The translations under genes were made by a program, and so were the position numbers. From positions 98,619-162,618 of the forward strand of contig NZ_JACJQG010000011.1 of assembly GCF_014696435.1 (NCBI RefSeq): a DNA stretch of 64,000 nucleotides, in the 5' to 3' direction. The stretch comes from Calothrix anomala FACHB-343 (GTDB taxonomy: Bacteria; Cyanobacteriota; Cyanobacteriia; Cyanobacteriales; Nostocaceae). Under the pieces are notes generated by a model. The model searched no databases and was not told the origin of the DNA. It worked only from the letters and a program-made list of their open reading frames with translations. Shown here piece by piece: positions 8,973-18,500 of this stretch. How positions within the stretch are numbered: position 1 is the stretch's first letter; each line of letters begins with the position of its first letter.

Positions 8973-9440
8973 ATGAAGTTTAAGCATTTAGCTATTGTGG
9001 GTATGATTGCTGTTATCACTGTAGGCTGTGCGAATGAGAGTAATACCCCTAATACTAAGCAAACAGAAACCCCAACAACTCCTAAATCAACTATAGTCAG
9101 TTCTGGTGGAGGAGCGGGAGCTTTTAAAGCTGGGGAACATCCGACTCAGGGAAGGGTACAAGTTATTAGCGAACAAGGAAAACGTTATTTAGAGTTTGAT
9201 AAAGATTTTAAAACTGATAAAGGCCCGGATTTATATGTGATTTTGCATCGTTCTGATGCACCACCACAATCGGGGATTAAAGAAAAGGATTATGTGAGTG
9301 TTGCGCAGTTACAAAAAATTAGCGGTACTCAACGTTATGCTGTACCGGAAACAGTGAATTTAGCTGAATTTAAATCAGTAGCAATCTGGTGTCGCAAATT
9401 TAATGCTACTTTTGGTTATGCTCCTTTAGCTAGTAGTTAA
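8973..9440 (+). CDS. DM13-domain lipoprotein
   Basis: The 155-residue product has a lipoprotein signal: a hydrophobic stretch followed by the lipobox VGC at Cys19-20. A Thr/Pro-rich linker comes next, then a DM13 domain (about residues 50-153) with GRVQVISEQGKRYLEFDKDF, KGPDLYVILHR and the terminal VAIWCRKFNATFGYAPL. DM13 domains occur in extracytoplasmic proteins and are proposed to act in redox or electron transfer; the near-invariant Cys of IWC is present. It is probably anchored in the periplasm. An alanine- and glycine-rich segment precedes the domain. No operon partner is evident. Confidence 0.8.
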   Translation: MKFKHLAIVGMIAVITVGCANESNTPNTKQTETPTTPKSTIVSSGGGAGAFKAGEHPTQGRVQVISEQGKRYLEFDKDFKTDKGPDLYVILHRSDAPPQSGIKEKDYVSVAQLQKISGTQRYAVPETVNLAEFKSVAIWCRKFNATFGYAPLASS

Positions 9441-9609
9441 AGCTCGATTCAATCAGTAAAAATAGTTTTTTAAAAAGTGTGAGCGCAAAATAATCAACAC
9501 TTTTGATTTCTCTTAGGCGGCTATATTGAAAGTAGCGGTATGAGTTAGCTTGTCTAGTTTTGACTACTAACTACTTAAAGATTGTGGATGTTCTGTCAAT
9601 AGGTATTAT

Positions 9610-10329
9610 ATGCAATTAGCTGATTTTTTGGTGCTGATTCATCCAGCGATCGCGGTTGTTATTTTCTTCCCACTTTTGGGTAATGTTGTCAATCTAGCAT
9701 GGCAAACGCGCCAACGCCGTTTACAGACTTTGGCGAAGGCTAAAAGCAAAATACCACCACTGGTGGGGCCGGAACATAAACAGTTAGGTGATTGGCTGGC
9801 TAGTACAGTTGTTGGTATAACTTTAATTGGTTTAGCTTATGCAATTGGTAAAAATATTATTAAGCATCAATTGTGGGTTACTGCAACTAGTCAAGTTGTA
9901 TTGATTGGCTTAATTTTTGCTGCTACTATTGCATTTTTTATCTTACTATTTCGAGCCAAGCAGCGATTATGGCGGGGAATTTTTGCGACTTTAACAGGGA
10001 TAAATTTAGTAATTATTGGTTGTCAAGATGGAGTTTTTCGTCGGACAGATGAGTGGTATTGGTCGCATTATTATATTGGGATTACGGCTGCTTTACTAAT
10101 GATTTTTTCTGTGGCTATTGTCCAAGATATTTATCAAGATAGATCCCATCGCTGGCGAATTGCCCATACAATCTTAAATTGCTTTGCTCTATTACTATTT
10201 ATTGGGCAAGGCTTGACTGGAACTAGAGATTTATTAGAAATTTCTCTGAGTTGGCAAGAACCCTATATTTATCAGTGTGATTTTGTGAATAAAACCTGTT
10301 TACCACCAAATACGCAAATAACAAAGTGA
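9610..10329 (+). CDS. DUF4079 membrane protein
   Basis: This 239-residue integral membrane protein matches the cyanobacterial DUF4079 family. It starts MQLADFLVLIHPAIAVVIFFPL and contains the central LGDWLASTVVGITLIGLAYAIG segment, with about six to seven helices overall. The function is not established. The last bases overlap the GTG start of the downstream histidine kinase (GTGA), so the two are translationally coupled, which suggests the membrane protein could be a sensor partner. Confidence 0.75.
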   Translation: MQLADFLVLIHPAIAVVIFFPLLGNVVNLAWQTRQRRLQTLAKAKSKIPPLVGPEHKQLGDWLASTVVGITLIGLAYAIGKNIIKHQLWVTATSQVVLIGLIFAATIAFFILLFRAKQRLWRGIFATLTGINLVIIGCQDGVFRRTDEWYWSHYYIGITAALLMIFSVAIVQDIYQDRSHRWRIAHTILNCFALLLFIGQGLTGTRDLLEISLSWQEPYIYQCDFVNKTCLPPNTQITK

Positions 10330-11783
10330 ATCAAATTCAAAAATTTAGGCAAGTAATCGATCCGGGTTCATTAAGGGTACGCTTAACGATTGGTATTGCT
10401 GCATTCTCAACCTTGGGATTAGGAAGTCTGGCTATTTGGACTAGTTTGAAAATGCAGCAAATTTTAATTAATAGCCATAAATATAATATTGAAAGAATTG
10501 CCGATCGCCTACCCCGTGATGTAAAAATTTATAGCGAAATGATGCCTCCTGAGCAAGGGTTACAAAAATCTGTCGATAGTTTAACGAATAACGACATATT
10601 TATTTGGGTTAAAGGCTCAGAAAATAAAATTATCGCTAAATCGCAAAATTGGAATCAGTTATCGGATACAGCAGCATCGGAATTAATGTCGCTGACGGAG
10701 ATGTCTGTAAAACCACAAGTCACCCAAGTGAAACAGCGCTATTTTGTTTTGTGCGGTGGTTCCTTACCAGTTAAGGGTAATGTATTGGGTAAATTATTTG
10801 TGGTACAAGATGTTACTCGCGAACAGAAGATGTATTTGGCAATGGTGCAAAGTTTAGGAATTGCTAGTAGTTTAGTTATTTTAGTAATTTCTGTGGCGAT
10901 CGCATTTTATATTCAGCGTTCTCTTCAGCCACTACGCCAACTCAGCCAAATGACAGAAGTAATTTCGGCTGCGGATTTATCAGAAGCACAATTATCTATC
11001 GATCGCGCACCTAGCGAAGTTAAAGAATTAGCGCAAACTTTTAATATGTTATTATCGCGTCTCTCCCTAGCTTGGGAGCAAGAACGACAATTTGTCAGTA
11101 ATGTTTCCCACGAGTTACGCACGCCATTAACAATTGTTCATGGATATTTACAAAGTGTATTAAGACGAAAAAATAATTTAACAACTACGCAAATAGAAGC
11201 CTTAGAAACTGCTGCAACAGAAGCAGAACATACAATTCGCCTGTTACAAGACTTACTAGATTTAGCTAGAGCAGATAGCGGTTATTTACATTTTTCTTTA
11301 AATCCTTGCGTACTGAATGATTTAGTTGTAGAAGTTGTGGGGATGGCACAGAAATTTAGCGATCGCCAAATTATCATTGAAGCTACACATCAAACAATTG
11401 AGGTGAAAGCAGATTATAATCGCCTCAAACAAGTATTTTTAAATTTAATTGATAATGCTGTCAAATATTCTGAAGCTGATACCCCAGTCATTGTAAAATT
11501 ATATCAGCAAGAAGATGCGGCTGTAATTCAAGTTTGTGACGAAGGTTATGGAATACCGCTTAAACATCAATCGCGGATTTTTGAGAGATTTTATCGCGTT
11601 GATGAAACCCGTAACCGCGCTACAGGTGGTACTGGGTTAGGATTGTCGATAGTCAAAACCTTGGTAGAAAGTATGGGTGGAAATGTGACTGTGCGATCGC
11701 GTTTAGGTGAAGGTAGTATATTCACAGTCACCTTACCCACTTCATCATCACTCGAAAATCGTTATAGTCACCAAATAAGTTAA
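10326..11783 (+). CDS. Membrane sensor histidine kinase with HAMP
   Basis: The 485-residue kinase has two transmembrane segments (about 22-42 and 174-195) flanking an extracytoplasmic domain, a HAMP linker (about 196-250), a HisKA domain with the phospho-acceptor in VSHELRTPLTIVHG (His262), and an HATPase domain with LINLIDNAVKYS-like N-box, VCDEGYGI and TGLGLSIVKTL. It starts with GTG overlapping the DUF4079 stop. No response regulator is adjacent, so its partner lies elsewhere. Confidence 0.92.
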   Translation: MNQIQKFRQVIDPGSLRVRLTIGIAAFSTLGLGSLAIWTSLKMQQILINSHKYNIERIADRLPRDVKIYSEMMPPEQGLQKSVDSLTNNDIFIWVKGSENKIIAKSQNWNQLSDTAASELMSLTEMSVKPQVTQVKQRYFVLCGGSLPVKGNVLGKLFVVQDVTREQKMYLAMVQSLGIASSLVILVISVAIAFYIQRSLQPLRQLSQMTEVISAADLSEAQLSIDRAPSEVKELAQTFNMLLSRLSLAWEQERQFVSNVSHELRTPLTIVHGYLQSVLRRKNNLTTTQIEALETAATEAEHTIRLLQDLLDLARADSGYLHFSLNPCVLNDLVVEVVGMAQKFSDRQIIIEATHQTIEVKADYNRLKQVFLNLIDNAVKYSEADTPVIVKLYQQEDAAVIQVCDEGYGIPLKHQSRIFERFYRVDETRNRATGGTGLGLSIVKTLVESMGGNVTVRSRLGEGSIFTVTLPTSSSLENRYSHQIS

Positions 11784-12005
11784 AATATCCCGGAAATTTT
11801 ATCCGAAATATTATGTGATAAATTTCCCAAAAGTTAATTTATTCCCTAGTCATAAGATTTGCTGGTGAGAAACTTATACCGAATTTTTTTCTAATTAAAT
11901 ACGAGTTATATAAGTTTTACTCGTTTTACTAATATTGATATTCATCTAACCATGTTGAGCTTGAGCAGCTTTACGTAAAATATAACTATTGGCGATAAAA
12001 AGTAA

Positions 12006-12041
12006 ACCCGCAAATCTGGTTTAAAAGCTGAGTTTGCGGGT
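12006..12041. terminator. Inverted repeat, possible terminator
   Basis: ACCCGCAAA (12006-12014) and TTTGCGGGT (12033-12041) form a perfect 9-bp stem around an 18-base loop. There is no T-run. It lies in the 530-base gap between two histidine kinase genes, where I recognise nothing else. Confidence 0.4.
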
Positions 12042-12313
12042 GAATTGCCATGAATATGTGCTTAACGATATAACTGTTATACAATTGAGATATATTTTTA
12101 TTGTAATGCTTGTTACATTAAATATTGGTCAACTAAATACAAATGTATAATGCAGCAAGCAAGGTGAAACTAAATTTTATTGTTCATATAAAATAAAAGA
12201 TAACCATAATTATACTGTGAGTAATATCACGGATTATGCAATTAAACAAAAATATGGTTGCCAGTAGTCAATCAATGTTTGATTTCTGGTTTTTGCTATA
12301 AACAGCTTATTAT

Positions 12314-14671
12314 TTGGTAAATAAAATGATATTTGGAAATTATGAAATACTCCTGGTAGTAATCTCATTTGTCATCGCTACAATTGCCTCATATACGGCA
12401 TTAGAGTTAGCAGGTAGAGTTACCCCAGATTTACCACTCAAAGTCAGATTGAGTTGGATTATAGCAGGTGCGATGGCAATGGGAACGGGTATTTGGTCAA
12501 TGCATTTCATTGCGATGTTAGCCTTAAAACTACCAATTTTCGTGGAATACGATCTGCAAATTACCCTGCTTTCTTGGGGGGATGCAATTGTTGCTTCGGG
12601 ATTAGCATTATTGTTATTCAGCCGCGCCAAATTAAGTATGAAAATGCTGTTTGGCGGTAGTGTGGTGATGGGATTAGCGATCGCTTCCATGCACTACTTA
12701 GGTATGGCAGGGATGCGCATGTCTCAAGCGACGATCCATTACAATCAATGGCTGGTGGCTTTATCAGTCGTAATTGCCATATTAGCTTCTGGTGCGGCTT
12801 TGTGGTTGGCTTTCTACTTTCGGAATTTGCAAAAGTCAAAATTTGACTGGCTGAAATTAACTAGCGCTTTAGTGATGGGAATCGCTATTAGCGGTATGCA
12901 CTACACGGGAATGTGGGCGACTAACTTTATTAAGTTAGCGGATTTTGTCTTAGATAGCAATGAGCGATCGCCTAATTCTTGGTTAGCAATTCAAATCGGG
13001 ATTGCGACTTTTTTAATTCTCGTTGCAACTTTGATTATTTCCTTACTCGATCGGCGCTACACAGAACAGTTAATGTGGCAAACTGCTTTACAAGAAAGTG
13101 CGGAACGAGAACAAGCTTTAAGTATGGCAATTCAAAGAATGCGGCAAACATTAGATATAGATACTATATTTGCGGCAACAACTTCTGAATTGCGTCAGGT
13201 AATTGGATGCGATCGCGTTGTTGTTTATCGCTTTAATCCAGATTGGAGTGGAGAGTTTGTTGCGGAATCTGTTGCAGAGGGATGGATTGCTTTAAATCAA
13301 GCAAAAACGCAAAATCCCGACATTCAAGAAAATGTGATTCAAGACAATCAATGTATTTTTAACAATGACAGCCTCAAATCAAATAATGTAAATCAAGATA
13401 ATTTTTTGGTTCAAGATACCTACTTACAATCTACACAGGGAGGTATTTACAGCCAAGGGGTAAATTATCGCGTTGTAGAAGATATTTATCATGCTAATTT
13501 TAACAGTTGTTATATTGAGCTTTTAGAAAAACTGCAAGCTAAATCTTATGTAATTGTTCCAATTTATGCTCATAGCAAACTTTGGGGATTATTGGCAGTT
13601 TATCAAAATTCTGCACCTCGCCATTGGCAAGAAACAGAAATCAATATTATTGTGCAAATTAGTAGCCAGTTAGGAATTGCTTTAGAACATGTGGAATTAC
13701 TAGAACAAACCAAACAACAATCTATCCTCCTCGAACAAGAAATTCAAGTTCGTTTAGATGCGGAAGCACAACTAAGTTTACAAAAACAGCAGCTAGAACA
13801 AGCTTTAAGCGAACGCAAACAGTTACAAACCCAATTAATTCAAAATGAAAAAATGGTAGCTTTAGGGCAATTAGTCGCAGGTATTGCCCATGAAATAAAT
13901 AATCCACTTAACTTTATTTCGGGAAATTTAAATTACCTCAATCAAGATATAGAAGATTTACTAACAGTAATCAAATGCTATCAACAGGAATATCCAGAGC
14001 CTAGCGATAAAATTAGGAATAATATCGAAAATGTAGATTTAGATTATCTCAACCAAGACATGCAAAAAAGTATAGATAGTATGTCTAGAGGAATTGATAG
14101 AATCCAAAATATTGTTAGTGGGTTGCGTAATTTTTCGCGGTTAGATGAAGCAGAATTTAAGCTTGTAAACATTCATGAAGGTATTGAAAGTACTTTAATA
14201 ATTTTACAGCATCGGTTACAAGCAAAACCCGAACGTCCAGCAATTACAGTTAGCAAAAACTATGGTGTCTTACCTTTAATTAATTGTTATCCCAGTCAAC
14301 TCAATCAAGTATTTATGAATATATTAGTCAATGCCATTGATGCTTTAGAAGATAAAATGCAAAATTACCCTTTATTAGATGATTATCAAATCTTTATCGA
14401 GACTAAGCTATTGGATAATTTTATAGAAATTCGGATTGGTGATAATGGCTTAGGCATAGATGAAAAGTATGCGAGCAAGATTTTCGATCCTTTTTTCACG
14501 ACTAAACCAGTAGGTAAAGGTACAGGATTAGGTTTATCTATCAGCTACCAAATAATTACTCAACTGCATCGAGGAACATTAACTTGTAATTCTGTAAAAG
14601 GAGAAAAATCGGAATTTATTATTAATATTCCCATTATAAATCAAAACTGCGGTAATAAAATAATCCAGTAA
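12314..14671 (+). CDS. MHYT-GAF sensor histidine kinase, bilin-type GAF
   Basis: The 785-residue protein begins with a seven-helix MHYT domain containing three motifs, MHFI (63-66), MHYLGM (126-131) and MHYTGM (195-200), thought to bind a metal and sense oxygen, CO or NO. A phytochrome-like GAF domain follows (about 275-465) with CDRVVVYRF and the SCYIELLEKLQ segment, in which Cys399 sits where cyanobacteriochromes attach the bilin but is followed by Tyr rather than His. A coiled coil (465-515) leads to HisKA with AHEINNPLNF (His526) and an HATPase with GTGLGLSISYQI. No regulator is adjacent. Confidence 0.9.
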   Translation: MVNKMIFGNYEILLVVISFVIATIASYTALELAGRVTPDLPLKVRLSWIIAGAMAMGTGIWSMHFIAMLALKLPIFVEYDLQITLLSWGDAIVASGLALLLFSRAKLSMKMLFGGSVVMGLAIASMHYLGMAGMRMSQATIHYNQWLVALSVVIAILASGAALWLAFYFRNLQKSKFDWLKLTSALVMGIAISGMHYTGMWATNFIKLADFVLDSNERSPNSWLAIQIGIATFLILVATLIISLLDRRYTEQLMWQTALQESAEREQALSMAIQRMRQTLDIDTIFAATTSELRQVIGCDRVVVYRFNPDWSGEFVAESVAEGWIALNQAKTQNPDIQENVIQDNQCIFNNDSLKSNNVNQDNFLVQDTYLQSTQGGIYSQGVNYRVVEDIYHANFNSCYIELLEKLQAKSYVIVPIYAHSKLWGLLAVYQNSAPRHWQETEINIIVQISSQLGIALEHVELLEQTKQQSILLEQEIQVRLDAEAQLSLQKQQLEQALSERKQLQTQLIQNEKMVALGQLVAGIAHEINNPLNFISGNLNYLNQDIEDLLTVIKCYQQEYPEPSDKIRNNIENVDLDYLNQDMQKSIDSMSRGIDRIQNIVSGLRNFSRLDEAEFKLVNIHEGIESTLIILQHRLQAKPERPAITVSKNYGVLPLINCYPSQLNQVFMNILVNAIDALEDKMQNYPLLDDYQIFIETKLLDNFIEIRIGDNGLGIDEKYASKIFDPFFTTKPVGKGTGLGLSISYQIITQLHRGTLTCNSVKGEKSEFIINIPIINQNCGNKIIQ

Positions 14672-14879
14672 GTTTGTTGATAAAAAATAGCTAATATTTC
14701 CATGCTAAAGCGCAATCATAAATTTGCCTAAATAAATTTATTTTCAGTCGTTATTTAAAGAATATTCAATTAATTTTATTTTTGATCGCCATAAATTATT
14801 TAATTTATTTTAGGTTAAATTGGGTGCATATAAGTTAATAATAAAAATTTTAATATCCATGAAAATGAGCCTAACCTGC

Positions 14880-15000
14880 GTAGGTTGGGTATAAAGTCGT
14901 GAAACCCAGCAAATCGAAAATGTTGGGTTACCCTACGGGAAGCCGCTCCGCGTCTACGTCCCTCAACCCAACCTACAATTATTCTTAATTGAACCGTATT
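14880..15000. repeat. MITE-like GTAGGTTGGG element, copy A
   Basis: GTAGGTTGGGT at 14880 pairs with CTCAACCCAACCTAC ending at 14976, and GAACCGTATT closes the right end at 15000. The left terminal repeat is not visible, so the copy is eroded. A GGAAGCCGCTCCGCGTCTAC small repeat (14939-14956) sits in the right half. The rest of 14672-15128 is AT-rich with no gene. Confidence 0.7.
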
Positions 15001-15128
15001 GGTATATGAAAATGAAAATGAGTGGATAATTGCACTCATATAGGCAATTTCCACCCGAATTTTGGTGACTTATGGTTAAGAGAACAAAACTGTGTTGAAT
15101 TAGGCAAATTTTCCCCTAAGGAGATGAA

Positions 15129-15329
15129 TTAGCGGGATTCAGTTCCTTGATTTGGACTACCTGCTACATTATCTTCACCAGGTGCTTCTGGCTTGGCTGT
15201 TTCTTTAGCATCACTTTTTTCAGCATCACCTGTTTTGCGAATACTATCTTCCAAAGGGGTTTGATAGCCACCAGAAGCACTAGGGGTATTAGCTTCACTA
15301 TTGGATTTTTGCTTTTGTTGTTCAGACAT
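15129..15329 (-). CDS. Small hydrophilic hypothetical protein
   Basis: This 66-residue protein is rich in Ser, Glu, Lys, Pro and Gly, with no membrane segment and no recognised domain; it is probably disordered. It begins MSEQQKQKSNSEANT. An AGGAT ribosome-binding match lies eight bases before the ATG, which is the main reason to accept the gene. The stretch NTPSASGGYQTPLEDSIRKTGD resembles small proteins seen in other Nostocales, but I assign no function. Confidence 0.55.
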   Translation of the reverse strand: MSEQQKQKSNSEANTPSASGGYQTPLEDSIRKTGDAEKSDAKETAKPEAPGEDNVAGSPNQGTESR

Positions 15330-15498
15330 AATGAGAATCCTGTGATTAATTATGGCTACATTTTAAGAATTACAGGAGTGTAATTTTATCTATCTAGAAT
15401 ATGGTTCTGTCTGCTTCATCTCTCTATCGGAAGTAATGTTTAATTAGGTTGTTACAGTTAAATGTAACTAGCAAAAAATCCTGATATTTGCATCGATA

Positions 15499-15990
15499 AT
15501 GCTACAAAATAATTTAGCTTTACCCTCTGGATGTATTGTCCGCCAAGCAATAGCTGAAGATAATTGGCAGATTCGATTGTTGGTTTTATCGGCTAAACTA
15601 GACCCAACGCAGTTACGCTGGCAGCAATTTTGGGTGGTGGAATGCGATCGCCAATTAGTAGCTTGCGGCCAGTTACGAAATTTTGCTGATATTCAAGAAC
15701 TCGGTAGTTTAGTCGTGGCTAAGGCTTGGCGCGATCGCGGTTTGGGTAGTTTTCTCACCCAGCATTTAATTAATTCAGCCACTCAGCCGTTATATTTAGA
15801 ATGTCTCGGTCAGCGCTTGGCAGAATTTTACCAGGGATTTGGTTTTGTTCAGGTGGCTTTTGAAGATTTACCGCGATCGCTTAAACCAAAATTTCGCTGG
15901 TCGGAATTGGGTAGAAAGTTGATTCGAGTTCCTGTAGTCTTCATGCATTATCAAGGAACAGAGGCGGAGAATCTCACCAAACCCCGCTAA
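15499..15990 (+). CDS. GNAT family N-acetyltransferase
   Basis: This 163-residue protein has the GNAT fold. VVAKAWRDRGLGSFLTQHLI (about 74-93) contains the Q/R-x-x-G-x-G/A-type acetyl-CoA loop (RDRGLG). LYLECLGQRLAEFYQGFGF provides the strand and Tyr region of motif B. The N-terminal IRQAIAEDNWQIRLLV is typical of the family. The substrate is unknown. Its stop is ten bases from the 3' end of the convergent methyltransferase gene. Confidence 0.8.
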   Translation: MLQNNLALPSGCIVRQAIAEDNWQIRLLVLSAKLDPTQLRWQQFWVVECDRQLVACGQLRNFADIQELGSLVVAKAWRDRGLGSFLTQHLINSATQPLYLECLGQRLAEFYQGFGFVQVAFEDLPRSLKPKFRWSELGRKLIRVPVVFMHYQGTEAENLTKPR

Positions 15991-15999
15991 AATCATCAA

Positions 16000-16614
16000 T
16001 TAGCCTGGTTTAGCAAAAATCGTCAGCAACACAGGCCCTAATAAATAGTAATGACCGACACAGCTTAATCCAGCAGCAGCACCCATTAATTCTCGTTGAT
16101 TGGGACTATAAAATTTCACTTTCCCCAAAGCACCCAAATTTACATTGAGTTCTGGCTGACTTTTAACCGTAGTATCAACTAGATAAAACCTTCCACCAGG
16201 CGATAACACCCGCGCAACTTCGCTAAAAATCTGCTTTGGCTCTAAATAATGTAAAAAACTGATAGTGTTAAACACCGCATGAAACTGACCATCAGCAAAG
16301 GGAAGAGACTCAGCTTTACCTTCAACAAAAATCAACCGGGGACGATGGCGGTTACGCTGTCTCGCTACACGCACCATTTCTGGCGATAAATCTAATCCCG
16401 TACCGCGCAAATCGGGAAATTTAGCCGCCAGACGATCCAGCAAGCGACCAGTACCGCAGCCTAAATCTAGGACATGAGGTTGGGGTGGTAAATCAACATT
16501 TTCTAGCAAGCGCTTGTGGATACTTTGGTAAAACACTGAAGGTAAAAGCCTGTCATAGCTTGGGGCCCAAAGGTCAAAAGCTTGCTTTTTGTTAGTTATG
16601 AAGTCATTGGTCAT
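16000..16614 (-). CDS. Class I SAM-dependent methyltransferase
   Basis: The 204-residue enzyme shows motif I VLDLGCGTGRLLDRL, the acidic GLDLSPEMVRVARQRN loop, motif II LPFADGQFHAVFNTISFLHYL and the post-motif ARVLSPGGRFYLVDT, as in the UbiE/Methyltransf_11 group. The substrate cannot be deduced. The ATG and first residues (MTND) are formed by the end of an adjacent ATGACCA heptamer array. Upstream on its coding strand is only STRR DNA, so its promoter must lie beyond or within the array. Confidence 0.85.
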   Translation of the reverse strand: MTNDFITNKKQAFDLWAPSYDRLLPSVFYQSIHKRLLENVDLPPQPHVLDLGCGTGRLLDRLAAKFPDLRGTGLDLSPEMVRVARQRNRHRPRLIFVEGKAESLPFADGQFHAVFNTISFLHYLEPKQIFSEVARVLSPGGRFYLVDTTVKSQPELNVNLGALGKVKFYSPNQRELMGAAAGLSCVGHYYLLGPVLLTIFAKPG

Positions 16615-16690
16615 TTGTCATTTGTCATTGGTCATTTGTCATTTGTCATTGGTCATTTGTCATTGGTCATTTGTCATTTGTCATTTGTCA
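16602..16690. repeat. STRR array (TTTGTCA/TTGGTCA heptamers)
   Basis: About twelve heptamers alternate between TCATTTG and TCATTGG. The array starts inside the first codons of the minus-strand methyltransferase gene and ends near ATACCAATTCG. Confidence 0.9.
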
Positions 16691-16799
16691 TACCAATTCG
16701 CGTTTTTATACGTAATTAAGATTTCGGTAGGGGCGGGGTTTCCCCGCCCTTGTGCGAGTTTCAATGTTACGTTTTAGATTGCAGTTTGGTATCAACAGT

Positions 16800-16830
16800 C
16801 AACCGTCAACCGTCAACCGTCAACCGTCAA
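16800..16830. repeat. STRR array (CAACCGT heptamer)
   Basis: Four and a half copies of CAACCGT, the complement of the GACGGTT unit found at 30169-30252. The surrounding gap 16691-17169 carries no gene. Confidence 0.9.
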
Positions 16831-17062
16831 GAATATCCTGTTTGTAATCTAGCGTAAAGCTGAAAGTCTTGCATTTAGGTATAGACGAACGATCGCGTTC
16901 GGGTAAGCCTACTGAAAAATCGCCAATTTGGCGTGGCAATTTTATCTTCAGACGTTAGGATAAGAGCGACAACAGACAAATTATCCGGAATACAGGTACT
17001 TAAGTGCGTAGTTGGATTTATCGCTAACAGCAAAATGCACCAACTAAATAACTAACTAAAAC

Positions 17063-17144
17063 TGCAAAGCCCGTGCATAAGTCTCAACTAACTAAACCTA
17101 TATATCTTTAGGGAATTAAATCCACTAACTAAGCAGGCTTTGCA
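17063..17144. promoter_or_regulatory. Inverted repeat in the leader of the Mo-nitrogenase-C gene
   Basis: TGCAAAGCC (17063-17071) is the exact complement of GGCTTTGCA (17136-17144). ACTAACTAA motifs occur in the leader and in the loop. The stem would end 25 bases before the start codon, so it could affect translation; this is inference. Confidence 0.35.
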
Positions 17145-17169
17145 ATTATAAAATATTAGGAGAAAAATT

Positions 17170-17457
17170 ATGTCATGCTTTACTCAAATTCTCTTACATC
17201 ACGACCTTCTCTACCCAGTACGTCAATGGTTAGAAGGTATAGAAATTCATAACCGCAAACTAGCTCATTTCTTATGTAAAGCTATTCCCGCCCAATGTCC
17301 ATTTGAAAGAGATATTACACTTTTCGGTCGCACCTTAATGCACATTCCACCGATGTGTAAGTTAAATCCTCTTTATGAACAAGTGGTAACTTTGCGTTTT
17401 AAAGCTCTCTGTTATCTTGCGGATGAGTGTGGTGAAGATATTGCAGTATACTGCTAA
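17170..17457 (+). CDS. Mo-dependent nitrogenase C-terminal domain protein
   Basis: The 95-residue protein matches the small Mo-nitro_C family of cyanobacteria. Diagnostic stretches are PVRQWLEGIEIHNRKLAHFLCKAIPAQCPFERDI (in pieces, residues 18-50), HIPPMCKLNPLYEQ and LRFKALCYLADECGED. The function is unknown despite the family name, and it is not part of a nif cluster here. An AGGAGAAAA ribosome-binding site sits just before the ATG. Cys residues at CKAIPAQC, MCKL, LCYL and DEC are conserved-looking. Confidence 0.8.
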   Translation: MSCFTQILLHHDLLYPVRQWLEGIEIHNRKLAHFLCKAIPAQCPFERDITLFGRTLMHIPPMCKLNPLYEQVVTLRFKALCYLADECGEDIAVYC

Positions 17458-17644
17458 ATTGTGATGATTTGGTGATGTAGCAGTCATCGGTAACCGCAGA
17501 TTTACGGTTGTTACTGAATCCGAACTATACTAAGCTGACGGAGTACTAATTAGATGTCTAACTATTTAATAGTTAGTACCTCTCTAAACTGGGCGAGTCT
17601 GTATCTGTGCTAACCGTATTCTGCTGAAATTATCAACATCATCT

Positions 17645-18319
17645 ATGACGCACATCTTACTGGTTGAAGATGAAGTCAAGCTAGCTCGATTTTTAGAATT
17701 AGAACTAAATTATCAGGGTTATCAAGTCAGTGTTGCTTACGATGGACTAACTGCCGTTACCGCAGCACAGAAGTTACATCCAGATTTAGTAATTGTAGAC
17801 TGGACTTTACAAGGTTTATCCGGACACGAAACCTGTCATCGCCTGCGAAGTATTGACAAAGGACTACCAATAATTTTATTAACTGTCAAGGATGAAACAA
17901 GCGATCGCATTGCAGGCTTAGATGCTGATGTTGACGATCGGCTAGTGAAACCTGTTTGTATCGAAGACTTAGTTACCATCATCCGGACTCATCTGCGAAA
18001 AAGCCAAGTAAAACATGGTGCAGATATTTTAGAATTTGAAGACCTGAGTTTAAATCGTCTGACGCGCAAAGTATATCGAGGCCAGAGGTTGATTGATTTA
18101 ACCGAACAGGAATTTGAGTTACTAGAATATTTACTGATACATCCGCGACAGATTATCACAAGCGATCGCATTTTAGCAGAAGTTTGGAGTCACAACTTTA
18201 TCGCCGACTCTCAAATCGTGGAAATGTCTATTCGCTACCTCCGCCAAAAACTCGAAGCTAATAACGAAAAGCCTTTACTGCAAACCTTACATGGTATCGG
18301 CTACGTATTATACAATTAA
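17645..18319 (+). CDS. OmpR-family response regulator with altered receiver
   Basis: The 224-residue protein has a receiver (1-115) and a winged-helix DNA-binding domain (about 130-222). The acidic pocket (Glu9, Asp10), phospho-acceptor Asp52 (VIVDWTLQG), Thr80 (ILLTVKDE) and Lys102 (LVKPV) are kept. However, the usual GADDY is DVDDR, so the switch aromatic before Lys is Arg99. It is a close paralogue of the regulator at 61885-62559, sharing HILxVEDEVKLARF and the DLSLNR linker. No kinase is adjacent; arsM begins 180 bases downstream. Confidence 0.9.
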   Translation: MTHILLVEDEVKLARFLELELNYQGYQVSVAYDGLTAVTAAQKLHPDLVIVDWTLQGLSGHETCHRLRSIDKGLPIILLTVKDETSDRIAGLDADVDDRLVKPVCIEDLVTIIRTHLRKSQVKHGADILEFEDLSLNRLTRKVYRGQRLIDLTEQEFELLEYLLIHPRQIITSDRILAEVWSHNFIADSQIVEMSIRYLRQKLEANNEKPLLQTLHGIGYVLYN

Positions 18320-18500
18320 TCCTGACTCTCGCAAATCCCCTAAACTCCCTATTCTCTGGTTGTTTGGGGGATGCTTGTTGGCGGCAAAACCGTTAAAACC
18401 AGTAGTTTAGAGGTTGCTTGGATTCTTATCTCAGATTCATATAATTGAAAGTTAATTGTATTAGGATGCGTAAAGTTAAAGTTGATTTTACGCGATCACA

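Noticed and set aside
17170-17457. Evidence for a nitrogenase cluster
   Set aside because: The Mo-nitro_C protein is a small stand-alone family widespread in cyanobacteria; no nif structural or assembly gene is near it.
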